Source: an uncultured Duncaniella sp. (GTDB lineage: Bacteria > Bacteroidota > Bacteroidia > Bacteroidales > Muribaculaceae). From it: a DNA stretch of 39,821 nucleotides. The notes under the pieces are model-generated. The model made no database searches and had not been told where the DNA came from. It saw only the letters and a list, made by a program, of their open reading frames with translations. How positions within the stretch are numbered: the stretch's first letter is position 1; the number at the start of each line of letters is the position of its first letter. The DNA is taken from contig CAJUKP010000020.1 of NCBI GenBank assembly GCA_910587165.1, positions 1 to 39,821 on the forward strand. The letters run 5' to 3'. This document shows, in pieces, positions 7,536-15,129 of this stretch. Both the position numbers and the translations under genes were made by a program.

Positions 7536-8003
7536 TTATTTGACCTCCTGGACTATAGTGATGTAGTTTATCCAAGGATACTGACCTACTTCTATTGCAG
7601 CGCTACGTCTTGATGGCCCGTCTGACGGGACAATCCGGATCTCGTAGGCATACGGCTCATCCGGGGCGCTTGTCTGTCTGATAGTCCCCCAGCTCCATGA
7701 ATATTGCTCGAAGGGAGTTCCCTCCGCATATTCGATCATATCCCGGTAGACCGTTGATCCATCGTGGACAATCTTATAGAATTCACAGCTATTGTTGCTG
7801 TCGGCAGAGGTGAGGGTGAAATTCCCTCCATCTTTGCCAAACTCGACGAAATATCCGTGTTTCCCCTTGTCCTTGTATTCTGCGCCGGTTATGTTAAGTT
7901 TTATATATATCGGCTCGCAACCATCAGGATCATCACCGCACGACACTATGCCGAGAACCGGAATCAATAGCATGATGAGCAAAATGTTTTTTATCTTTCC
8001 CAT
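7536..8003 (-). CDS. Exported lipoprotein, paralogue of the next gene downstream
   Basis: The 155-residue protein has a signal peptide and lipobox IVSC (Cys about 22), then Gly-Asp-Asp. It is the first gene of a two-gene unit and is clearly a tandem duplicate of the 159-residue lipoprotein that follows. Both share KGKHGYFVEFGK, YSWSWGTI and PYAYEIRI, and both end in a BACON-like last strand (ITIVQE here). A full promoter match lies at 8069-8039. It contains extra cysteines after the anchor (at DGCEP and NNSCEF) that its paralogue lacks. Function unknown. Confidence 0.8.
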   Translation of the reverse strand: MGKIKNILLIMLLIPVLGIVSCGDDPDGCEPIYIKLNITGAEYKDKGKHGYFVEFGKDGGNFTLTSADSNNSCEFYKIVHDGSTVYRDMIEYAEGTPFEQYSWSWGTIRQTSAPDEPYAYEIRIVPSDGPSRRSAAIEVGQYPWINYITIVQEVK

Positions 8004-8038
8004 AATAGCATAACTAATGTGTGTTTTTTATATTTCTA

Positions 8039-8069
8039 CAAATATATATGAAAAGTTGCACATTTACAA
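8039..8069 (-). promoter_or_regulatory. Promoter of the lipoprotein pair
   Basis: On the minus strand a TTG (8069-8067) and TATATTTG (8046-8039) are separated by 20 bases, a good Bacteroidetes promoter, about 36 bases before the ATG at 8003. Confidence 0.7.
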
Positions 8070-8097
8070 ATAATTAGAACTCTTTTTTATAAGAAAG

Positions 8098-8151
8098 AGG
8101 GAAAACTTCCATCCTTGCCGTACCCTTCGGCTTGGAGTGGAAATTTTCCCT
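8098..8151 (-). terminator. Probable terminator after the exported-protein pair
   Basis: A 14-bp stem with one mismatch (AGGGAAAACTTCCA / TGGAAATTTTCCCT) with an inner GCCG/CGGC pairing lies 36 bases past the stop of the 607-residue protein. The minus strand continues with CTCTTTCTTAT, a moderately T-rich tail. Confidence 0.6.
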
Positions 8152-8187
8152 ATCGGAATCAATTATGAAAAAAGTATCTTGACAGGT

Positions 8188-10011
8188 TTACTTCACCACC
8201 ACTTTCTTTACGCGTGATGTTCCGTCGGACATCTTTTCGGCCTTGAGATAGAAGCCTGAGGCAGGCTTGAAGATGCGGCGTCCCTGGAGGTCGAAGTAGT
8301 CGGTGCGCTTGACATCCGAGCCGTTGGCGCTGATATTGCCGAGCGCCGAGAAGGGATTGCCGTCGGCATAGTCGGAGGTATTGGCGTTGATGGCTTCGTC
8401 GGTATAATAGTCATAGAGGAATGCTATCACCCTCAGTTTGCCGGGATCCTGGATCACCGGTTCGCCGTCAAGATTCACCACGGCGTCCGTGTCGAAGCTG
8501 AAAGTGTGGGTGTAAGGGGTATCGGCCTTGATCTCGGCGGGAACGGAGCCCTCGACACCATATATACCCTCGGGGCTGAGCACTACGTCGTTGTAGACAA
8601 GTCCGTAGACATAGTCTCCGCCATTGATGAAGAGATCGGCACACTCCCCTTCAAGAGTGTCATCGCCGGAGAGATAGTTGCTCTGCTTCCATTCCGGGTT
8701 GGTGAGACCGTCGGCTATGAGTATGTAGCCCACCATCAGGTCTGAGCCGTCCATATCCTTGGTGAAGCGGACGGTGGAGGTGGCTGTGAGGCGTGACTGC
8801 TCGGCGTTGGTCCATTCGACGGTCACGTCGATGTCGGCCACGGGCACGGTTTTGCGGAACAGCTGCCATTCGGTGGGGATGTCGGCCGGATAGACCTCAT
8901 TCTCTCCGCGGTTCATGTAGCTTGAGGGGAAACCGTCGATATATGATGGAAACTCCTCCACGGTGGCGACCTCGTCGCTGTCATGATAGGCTGCGGCGAT
9001 GAACGAGCCGCCGAACTCCTTGCGCATGGTCTCGAGTGCGATATAGCCGACCGGGCAGTAGCCACACCACATTCCCGTGTATTCCTCGACAAGAGGACGG
9101 TTGACAGGCACGAACGGGAGCACCTCAGCCTTGGCCTCGGCGGTGCGGGCTATGTCGGCGTTCTCCGAGCCGTTCACCTTGTCGATGGTGAGTGTGAGAT
9201 CATAGACACCGAGCTGCTGGATGGCATTAACTGGGAGCGGTGCGGATACGGTGGCTCCGAAGCTGGCGCGGACGGGGGTGGGGAATCTGTATTCTCCCGT
9301 GCCCTCCACGTCGCCGATCTTGTAGCTGTAGTTTATGGTTGAGATCTCCTTGGCTCCATGATTGGTGATATTGGCTTCTATTGTCGAGGCTTTGCCGACG
9401 GGGAGATAGGCCATGTCGGCCATGGACACCCTCGCGGCATCGTCGCGGAAATCACCCTCGAGGAGCACCGACATGGTGCTGACAGCCCCGAGACGCTCGG
9501 AATATTCCACCCATTTCAGACGGCTGCGGGAGGTGTGAAGGTAGAGACCGTTCACATCCGTGCCTTCCACCACAGAGATGGGATAGGCGTCAAACTCATC
9601 CATGAGCTTGTCGACGGTGAGTGAGTAGCCCACATAGACACCTTCTTCGGTGATGGTGTACGGCTCATCGAACATGATGCGCAGGTAGCCGTCCTGGTCC
9701 ACCGATCCTGCCTTTGAGGCAACGTTGGGCTTGTTGACCTTCTTTTCGAGCTTTAGTTCGGTCGAGATCCAGCCCGAGTGGCCGGATGTTCCGGTCGAGG
9801 GGGCAAGGACTTCAAATCCTTTCACTTTGCTCCCCACCAGCGACGGGTCGTCGATACGGATGGCGATGTCGTATGTCTCCATTTTGGCAAAGCCATAGAT
9901 GTCAAGCTCATTGCCTGAGTTGTTGTAGCTGAAATCCAGCTCAGCTCCGGTGGCCTGGGTGGTCATTGCCAGCCACGCGGCCATTGATATGATGGTTCGT
10001 GTAAGTTTCAT
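8188..10011 (-). CDS. Exported protein with Omp28-like thioredoxin-fold domain and DLQGR C-terminal tail
   Basis: The 607-residue protein has a signal peptide (about 1-23, ending TGA-ELDF), beta-rich N-terminal domains (about 25-295), then a thioredoxin-fold segment with PLVEEYTGMWCGYCPVG and a CGYC active-site pair at 316-319, as in the Omp28-type outer-membrane-associated proteins of Bacteroidales. The end reads YFDLQGRRIFKPASGFYLKAE and finishes RVKKVVVK, a C-terminal domain of the kind annotated as type IX secretion sorting or related surface signal; whether a type IX system exists in this organism cannot be seen here. It follows another exported protein with a related tail by 16 bases, so both are probably made and sent to the same place. 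Function unknown; a redox role is plausible. Confidence 0.8.
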   Translation of the reverse strand: MKLTRTIISMAAWLAMTTQATGAELDFSYNNSGNELDIYGFAKMETYDIAIRIDDPSLVGSKVKGFEVLAPSTGTSGHSGWISTELKLEKKVNKPNVASKAGSVDQDGYLRIMFDEPYTITEEGVYVGYSLTVDKLMDEFDAYPISVVEGTDVNGLYLHTSRSRLKWVEYSERLGAVSTMSVLLEGDFRDDAARVSMADMAYLPVGKASTIEANITNHGAKEISTINYSYKIGDVEGTGEYRFPTPVRASFGATVSAPLPVNAIQQLGVYDLTLTIDKVNGSENADIARTAEAKAEVLPFVPVNRPLVEEYTGMWCGYCPVGYIALETMRKEFGGSFIAAAYHDSDEVATVEEFPSYIDGFPSSYMNRGENEVYPADIPTEWQLFRKTVPVADIDVTVEWTNAEQSRLTATSTVRFTKDMDGSDLMVGYILIADGLTNPEWKQSNYLSGDDTLEGECADLFINGGDYVYGLVYNDVVLSPEGIYGVEGSVPAEIKADTPYTHTFSFDTDAVVNLDGEPVIQDPGKLRVIAFLYDYYTDEAINANTSDYADGNPFSALGNISANGSDVKRTDYFDLQGRRIFKPASGFYLKAEKMSDGTSRVKKVVVK

Positions 10012-10027
10012 CTTGGTGATCGGGGGA

Positions 10028-11752
10028 TTAGCGTTTTACGACTTTGGAGTTTTTCACACGGCCGTCGGCGAAGGTGACGGAACGGATATAGAGTCCGGCG
10101 GAAGGATTCTCCACCACGCGGCCCTGCAGGTCATAGTAGCGTACAGCCTTGATCTCGGTGGAGCCTATGGTGACATCTCTGAGTGCTGACTCAAATCCGG
10201 GCACCCACATGATGTCGGAGGTCACGGTGTTGTCACCGTCCACGTAGACTGACCGCACGCCGAGATTCTCATACCCTTCGGGATAGATGAGCACCCAGCA
10301 GGAGCCGTCCTCACATTCGAAGTCATTCCCATCGTTGAATGTATAGGGCACATTCGTCATATTGTCATCGAGCGAGAAATACTCGTCGGGCATGAACACG
10401 AACACTTCATCGTCCATGATGAGATTCCAGTAGAGCTTGGATGTATCCAGCACCTGATCATCGGCGTCGATATTGGGGAGTGTGAACGACAGTTCGCCAT
10501 AGTAGCCGTATTCGGGCTCTTCCGGATAATAAATGTCGTAGATCGGGGTGATAAGCGATGTCACCTTTACGTTGTCGACCGACTGATACCGTATAAACGG
10601 CTTGCGCTGGACAGTGATATAATAGATCCTGTCTTTGGTCACGGATATGGCGTATGAGTTGATGCTCTTGAGCGATTTTGCCTGTGGATCGTAGTCAAAC
10701 ACGAGATCATCGCGCATCGTATAGCTGTATTTCCATGTCTGTGTGTCAAGCTTGGCATTGGCGGCAATGAAATAGGTTGTCATTGCCATATCCCAGTATT
10801 CACCGAGGTATTGTCCTGACTTGACGGTCACTTTGTTTGTCGTCTCATCGAGGTCACCCTCTACGGCGGCATCGGGCATATCATTGAAAAGACCCTTGAT
10901 GTAGACCTTACGGCCGTCGATGCTTACCGAGACACCTCTGGCCGTATAGCTTTCAGCTCCGGTCAGCCACCAGTTCTCGAATACAGCAGTTGCAGGAACA
11001 GCCACGGGTTTGTCTGTGAGTGGTGTGAATGCCAGTCCCAGATCTCCGTTTCCCTGCCATGACCATTCGCCGTCAACCAATGCGCAGTGACCGATCATTA
11101 TGGATTGGTCGGCCTCCGTCAGAATGCCGCTGTCATTGACTTTCAATGTGAACGTCTGGTTCTCGCATGGATAGTACCATCCGGCAGTCGGATCCTCCTC
11201 ATCGGCGATGAATTCGAGACACATCACGAAGTCCTCGTAGATTGTTCCCATATAATCCTCCCTGAGGACAAGCTGGGGAAGCTGGAATGTGATCTCATCC
11301 CCGCTGCGGGTTCCCTTGATCCAGCCGTCGGTGGTATATTGCGACAATGGACGGCTCATATAGACCGTGACTCCGTCGGGTGCGGTGATGATTTCCGAAA
11401 GGGAGCCTTCGAGCTGCTCGGAGTAGAGTCCTACAAACCAGTTGTAGCCATAGCCGATGCCGGTCTTGGTGTAGAGCTGGGCATCACCCTCGGGGCGGTC
11501 GGTTATGTATGGGGGATTCTCGGGCAGTACGGGAGCCGCCTTCATCACCTGTGACAATCTTGTCTCGTCAAGCTGCCTTTCGCGGGTGAGCACCTTGCGG
11601 GCCTTGTGAGCTTTGCGCTCCGGCTTGAGGGTGCGTGTCACCTGCGCTCCATCATCAGCGGAAATCACTCGTGAGGGCGCCCCCACACTTTGGGCTGCCA
11701 GGACGGCACATCCCATCAGAACAGCGAAAAGCGATGTGTAGAATTTTTTCAT
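10028..11752 (-). CDS. Large exported protein with DLQGR C-terminal tail, function unknown
   Basis: The 574-residue protein starts with a signal peptide (MKKFYTSLFAVLMGCAVLAA, cleavage near residue 23). The body is rich in Trp, Tyr, Asp and beta-forming residues with repeated 'G-Y-W' type strands, but I recognise no enzymatic motif. The C terminus VRYYDLQGRVVENPSAGLYI followed by KNSKVVKR is the same class of tail as that of the next gene. A complete promoter lies at 11829-11800, about 48 bases upstream. It is the first gene of a two-gene unit (16-base gap). The basic KAHKARKVLTRERQL stretch after the signal is unusual and may be a pro-region. Confidence 0.75.
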   Translation of the reverse strand: MKKFYTSLFAVLMGCAVLAAQSVGAPSRVISADDGAQVTRTLKPERKAHKARKVLTRERQLDETRLSQVMKAAPVLPENPPYITDRPEGDAQLYTKTGIGYGYNWFVGLYSEQLEGSLSEIITAPDGVTVYMSRPLSQYTTDGWIKGTRSGDEITFQLPQLVLREDYMGTIYEDFVMCLEFIADEEDPTAGWYYPCENQTFTLKVNDSGILTEADQSIMIGHCALVDGEWSWQGNGDLGLAFTPLTDKPVAVPATAVFENWWLTGAESYTARGVSVSIDGRKVYIKGLFNDMPDAAVEGDLDETTNKVTVKSGQYLGEYWDMAMTTYFIAANAKLDTQTWKYSYTMRDDLVFDYDPQAKSLKSINSYAISVTKDRIYYITVQRKPFIRYQSVDNVKVTSLITPIYDIYYPEEPEYGYYGELSFTLPNIDADDQVLDTSKLYWNLIMDDEVFVFMPDEYFSLDDNMTNVPYTFNDGNDFECEDGSCWVLIYPEGYENLGVRSVYVDGDNTVTSDIMWVPGFESALRDVTIGSTEIKAVRYYDLQGRVVENPSAGLYIRSVTFADGRVKNSKVVKR

Positions 11753-11799
11753 AAACAGTTTCGGTTATATATTTTTAGGATTCCGTATTGAATTTTTGG

Positions 11800-11829
11800 C
11801 AAATTTACAGCTTTTAAAACGAAATGCAA
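11800..11829 (-). promoter_or_regulatory. Promoter of the exported-protein pair
   Basis: Minus strand TTG (11829-11827), 19-base spacer, TAAATTTG (11807-11800). Confidence 0.75.
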
Positions 11830-11916
11830 GCAAATTTCAATAAAAAATTAAAAAATTAAACAAAATAGTTGTCCGGCGCTCCAAAATGTAAACACCACCC
11901 TCCGGGAATTATTATT

Positions 11917-11946
11917 TTGCCCCCTTGAATCAAATCACTATCTTTG
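11917..11946 (+). promoter_or_regulatory. Promoter of the fic gene
   Basis: TTG (11917-11919), 19-base spacer, TATCTTTG (11939-11946). Transcription would start near 11951, exactly where the three 24-bp repeats begin. Confidence 0.8.
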
Positions 11947-11950
11947 CAAC

Positions 11951-12022
11951 AAAAACGAGTAACACAAACTCAATAAAAACGAGTAATACAAACTCAACAA
12001 AAACGAGTAACACTGACTCAAC
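11951..12022 (+). repeat. Three tandem 24-bp repeats in the fic leader (possible operator or RNA element)
   Basis: Three copies of exactly 24 bases start at 11951, 11975 and 11999, each beginning AAAAACGAGTAA. Each contains the small inverted repeat GAGT-7 bases-ACTC. Copies 1 and 2 differ in two positions; copy 3 has a TG change before ACTC. They fill the space from the predicted transcription start to 15 bases before the ATG. A likely use is binding by the N-terminal winged-helix domain of the Fic protein itself, but this is inference. Confidence 0.85.
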
Positions 12023-12037
12023 ATTATTAATATCATT

Positions 12038-13558
12038 ATGGCGACTATCGAACAGCTTATGGCTGACTCACTTGAACAGCTGCATATTCTGCAACAACAG
12101 AATCCGAATCTTGTACTTAAAGGTACAGAGCAATTATCTCGCGTTCATCTTAAACGATTATTGGACAACGGGTGGTTGCAGGAGGTTATGAAAGGGTGGT
12201 ACATACCTTCTCGCCCGGGCAGCGAGGGAGATACCACTGTATGGTACACGTCATATTGGCATTTTATAAAAGTCTATCTCAATTCCAGATTCGGTGATGA
12301 TTGGATTCTGATGCCGGATCAGTCCCTTGATATTCTTTCCGGAAAGACTACTGTTCCAACACAACTGGTTATAAAAGCTCCTGAAGCATCAAACAATACC
12401 GTAAACCTGCCTTATGGTCATTCCATACTGTCTGTCAGGAGTGAGATTCCTGCCGTCTCTTATGTTGAACCTCAATATGGGTTAAGGCTTTATTCGTTAG
12501 AGGAAGCCTTGATCTATGCTTCACCGGCATATTTTGAGCGTGACGAGATTTCTGCCAGGACTTGTCTCTCAATGGTCAAAGATGCGTCAGAAGTTTTGCG
12601 TTATCTTGTGGAGATCGGAGCGACTACACGCGCCGGACGGATGGCCGGAGCTTTCCGAAATAACGTTCAGGCTGATTTTGCCGATGAAATACTTGGGACA
12701 ATGAAAGAATTTGGGTATAAAGTCACGGAGACTGACCCATTTATCTCGGCCCGGACAACTCCCTACAGACCTGAAATATCCCCTTATGCAACGAGGATAC
12801 GGCAGATGTGGGCAAATATGCGCGGGCAGGTAATTGAAAATTTCCCTTTTAAGCCTGAAAATTCAGTTGATTTGCAGAACTATATCCGCAATGTTGATGA
12901 AAAATATCTGGAAGATGCCTACCATTCCCTGTCAATAGAAGGTTATCAGATATCAAAGGAACTTGTCGAGAAAGTCCGTTCCGGAAACTGGCAACCTGAT
13001 AAAGAAGACAAGGAGCATAAGCGTGCCCTTGTAGCGCGTGGATACTATCAGGCGTTCAATGCTGTAAAGGAATCAATAAGGAAAATTCTTGAAGGAGACA
13101 ATGCCGGCGAGGTCGTCAGCAGTGATCATGGCTCTTGGTACAGGCAGATGTGGATGCCGTTTGTAACCACAGGTATTTTGAAAGCCTCGGACCTTATAGG
13201 GTATCGCAGGAGTCAGGTATATATCAGGGGGTCGAAACATATTCCGCTCAACCCTGAGGCGGTGGCTGATACAATGCCGGTGCTTTTTAATCTGATGGCT
13301 GAAGAGCCGGACGCGCGTGTTCGTGCGATACTTGGTCATTTCATATTTGTCTTCATACACCCGTATATGGATGGAAACGGAAGAATGGGTCGTTTTATCC
13401 TTAATGCCATGCTCGCATCCGGCGGTTATCCCTGGACTATCGTCCCTGTGGAAATGAGAGAGGATTATATGAAGGCTCTTGAAAATGCCAGTGTAAACGG
13501 AGATATCTCTCAATTCACACAAGTTATCGCAAACCTTGTAAAAAAGCAGCTTGAATAA
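12038..13558 (+). CDS. Winged-helix (AbiEi-like) - Fic AMP-transferase fusion protein
   Basis: The 506-residue protein has two parts. Residues about 1-60 contain a winged-helix-like segment (LSRVHLKRLLDNGWLQEVMK followed by GWYI), as in AbiEi-type antitoxins and related regulators, and about 60-200 continue in that style. Residues about 285-500 are a Fic domain with the full active-site loop HPYMDGNGRMGR (441-452, catalytic His441, acidic 445). Before the core, SLSIEG (297-302) fits the inhibitory [S/T]xxxE[G/N] motif, so this is a class II, self-inhibited Fic protein. Fic enzymes usually transfer AMP from ATP to target hydroxyls. The DNA-binding head, own promoter and three repeats in the leader suggest autoregulation. 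The gene is more AT-rich than its neighbours and stands alone between unrelated genes, which suggests transfer. Target unknown. Confidence 0.88.
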   Translation: MATIEQLMADSLEQLHILQQQNPNLVLKGTEQLSRVHLKRLLDNGWLQEVMKGWYIPSRPGSEGDTTVWYTSYWHFIKVYLNSRFGDDWILMPDQSLDILSGKTTVPTQLVIKAPEASNNTVNLPYGHSILSVRSEIPAVSYVEPQYGLRLYSLEEALIYASPAYFERDEISARTCLSMVKDASEVLRYLVEIGATTRAGRMAGAFRNNVQADFADEILGTMKEFGYKVTETDPFISARTTPYRPEISPYATRIRQMWANMRGQVIENFPFKPENSVDLQNYIRNVDEKYLEDAYHSLSIEGYQISKELVEKVRSGNWQPDKEDKEHKRALVARGYYQAFNAVKESIRKILEGDNAGEVVSSDHGSWYRQMWMPFVTTGILKASDLIGYRRSQVYIRGSKHIPLNPEAVADTMPVLFNLMAEEPDARVRAILGHFIFVFIHPYMDGNGRMGRFILNAMLASGGYPWTIVPVEMREDYMKALENASVNGDISQFTQVIANLVKKQLE

Positions 13559-13679
13559 CAGGTTGTCACAATTGCCGGAACATTCTTTCACGGCACGGAT
13601 ATAGCCGGGATCTTCTGCCTATCCAATATGTTTGCTAAAAAATTTCGGGGAAACAGTGTATATTCTTAGAAATTGTATG

Positions 13680-13687
13680 TACATTTG
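13680..13687 (+). promoter_or_regulatory. -7 element for glk
   Basis: TACATTTG, 36 bases before the glk ATG; no well-placed TTG upstream. Confidence 0.5.
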
Positions 13688-13723
13688 TAGAGACCAATAA
13701 AGAACCTATTTAAACACATCCGC

Positions 13724-14692
13724 ATGAAACCCTACGTAGTCGGTATCGACATAGGTGGTACCAACACTGTTTTCGGCATCGTAGATGCCCGTGGCGCCGT
13801 GATCGCCAGCTCGTCTATAAAGACACTCAAGCATAACAACGTCGAGGATTATCTCAACGATCTCCACGATGGACTCACCCGTCTGATGGAGGCTAACGAT
13901 GCCGTTGACAAGATCCACGGTATCGGCATAGGCGCGCCGAACGCCAATTTCTACACCGGTATGATAGAGCGTCTGGTCAATATCCCCTGGCCCACTCCGC
14001 TCCCCCTGGCCGAGATGGTGAGCGAGAAGTTCGGCATTCCGGTGGCAATCACCAACGATGCCAATGCCGCCGCCATTGGCGAGATGACCTACGGTGCCGC
14101 CCGCGGTCTCAAGAATTTCATCATGATCACCCTCGGCACCGGTGTCGGCTCGGGTATAGTTATCAACGGTCAGCTCGTTTACGGCCACGATGGCTTCGCG
14201 GGTGAGCTGGGTCACGTGATAATGAAGCGCAACAATGGACGTCTGTGCGGATGTGGCCGCACCGGTTGTCTGGAGACCTACTGCTCGGCTTCAGGAGTGG
14301 CACGTACCGCCCGTGAGTTCATTGAGCTGCGCAAGGATGAATCCGTGCTCCGCAATCTTCCCATCGAGGAGATCACCTCCAAGGATGTCTATGACGCGGC
14401 TGTATCCGGCGATAAGCTCGCTCAGGAGATCTTCGAATACACCGGCAATATTCTTGGCGAGGCGTTTGCCGATTTCACCACATTCTCCTCACCCGAGGCC
14501 ATTATCCTCTTCGGTGGTCTGGCCAAGTCCGGTGAGCTGCTGCTCCGCCCCATCCGTGAGTCGATGGAGCGCAACATGATGCCGCAGTTCAAGGGTAAGG
14601 TGAAACTTCTCCTCTCCGAGCTCAAGGAGGCCGACGCGGCTGTGCTCGGAGCAAGCGCCCTCGGCTGGGAGGCGAAGGCCCAGGACAAGTAA
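13724..14692 (+). CDS. glk: ROK-family glucokinase
   Basis: The 322-residue protein carries the ATP-binding motif GIDIGGTN (7-14), the catalytic Asp112 in ITNDANA, and the ROK signature with GELGH (160-164) and the zinc-binding CGCGRTGC (175-182). It should phosphorylate glucose, or a related hexose, in the cytoplasm with ATP. ROK proteins that are repressors carry an N-terminal HTH; none is present, so this is a kinase. It is a single-gene unit: fic upstream has its own promoter, and a strong bidirectional terminator follows. Confidence 0.92.
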   Translation: MKPYVVGIDIGGTNTVFGIVDARGAVIASSSIKTLKHNNVEDYLNDLHDGLTRLMEANDAVDKIHGIGIGAPNANFYTGMIERLVNIPWPTPLPLAEMVSEKFGIPVAITNDANAAAIGEMTYGAARGLKNFIMITLGTGVGSGIVINGQLVYGHDGFAGELGHVIMKRNNGRLCGCGRTGCLETYCSASGVARTAREFIELRKDESVLRNLPIEEITSKDVYDAAVSGDKLAQEIFEYTGNILGEAFADFTTFSSPEAIILFGGLAKSGELLLRPIRESMERNMMPQFKGKVKLLLSELKEADAAVLGASALGWEAKAQDK

Positions 14693-14711
14693 GCCCGGAA
14701 GAAAGAAATGA

Positions 14712-14761
14712 CAAGATAAAAAAAGAGGACGGATCCACGGATCCGTCCTCTTTTTTATCTT
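14712..14761. terminator. Bidirectional terminator between glk and trxA
   Basis: A nearly perfect inverted repeat of about 24 bp (AAAAAAGAGGACGGATCC / GGATCCGTCCTCTTTTTT, loop 2-3 bases) has A and T tracts on both flanks and separates the convergent genes glk (+) and trxA (-). Confidence 0.9.
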
Positions 14762-14770
14762 GTTATCGGA

Positions 14771-15091
14771 TTACATCTCGATGAGCTGCTTGATGCGCTC
14801 CTCAAGTGTGGCCTTGGGCTGTGCGCCGGCAAGACGGAGTGAGCTCACCTGCTCGCCGTTCTTGAAGAAGAGGATAGTGGGGATTGACATGATGCGGTAT
14901 TTTGCGGCAAGGTCGTTCTCCTCCTCGATATTGTATTTTCCTATGATGGCTTTGCCCTCATATTCCTTGGCGAGTTCCTCGACGATAGGGCTCATTCTCA
15001 CGCAGGGACCACACCAGGTGGCCCAGAAGTCGATTACTACGGGCTGGCCTGAGGCGATGAGCTCGTGGACGTTCTGATCTGTCAGTGTCAT
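14771..15091 (-). CDS. trxA: Thioredoxin
   Basis: The 106-residue protein has the classic WCGPC (26-30) preceded by VVIDFWAT and the cis-proline loop SIPTILFF. It is a cytoplasmic dithiol reductant. It lies 38 bases downstream of dnaE and no promoter is seen between, so it is likely the second gene of a dnaE-trxA unit, ended by the terminator at 14712-14761. A second small thioredoxin is encoded at 24307-24615. Confidence 0.95.
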   Translation of the reverse strand: MTLTDQNVHELIASGQPVVIDFWATWCGPCVRMSPIVEELAKEYEGKAIIGKYNIEEENDLAAKYRIMSIPTILFFKNGEQVSSLRLAGAQPKATLEERIKQLIEM

Positions 15092-15129
15092 GGTTTTGAA
15101 ATTGATGTTGTTTTTATGATTTTGATATG

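Noticed and set aside
11951..12022. A minimal CRISPR array
   Set aside because: The three repeats are directly adjacent with a 24-base period and have no spacers; no cas gene is near.
11925..12191. An 88-codon frame crossing the 24-bp repeats
   Set aside because: The Asn/Ser/Thr repeats come only from the DNA repeats, it begins before the predicted transcription start and it overlaps the fic gene out of frame.
13073..13591. A 172-codon minus-strand frame opposite the Fic domain, considered as an antitoxin
   Set aside because: The plus strand encodes the conserved Fic motif here, and this protein carries its own inhibitory motif, so no separate antitoxin is needed; the antisense translation has no domain pattern.
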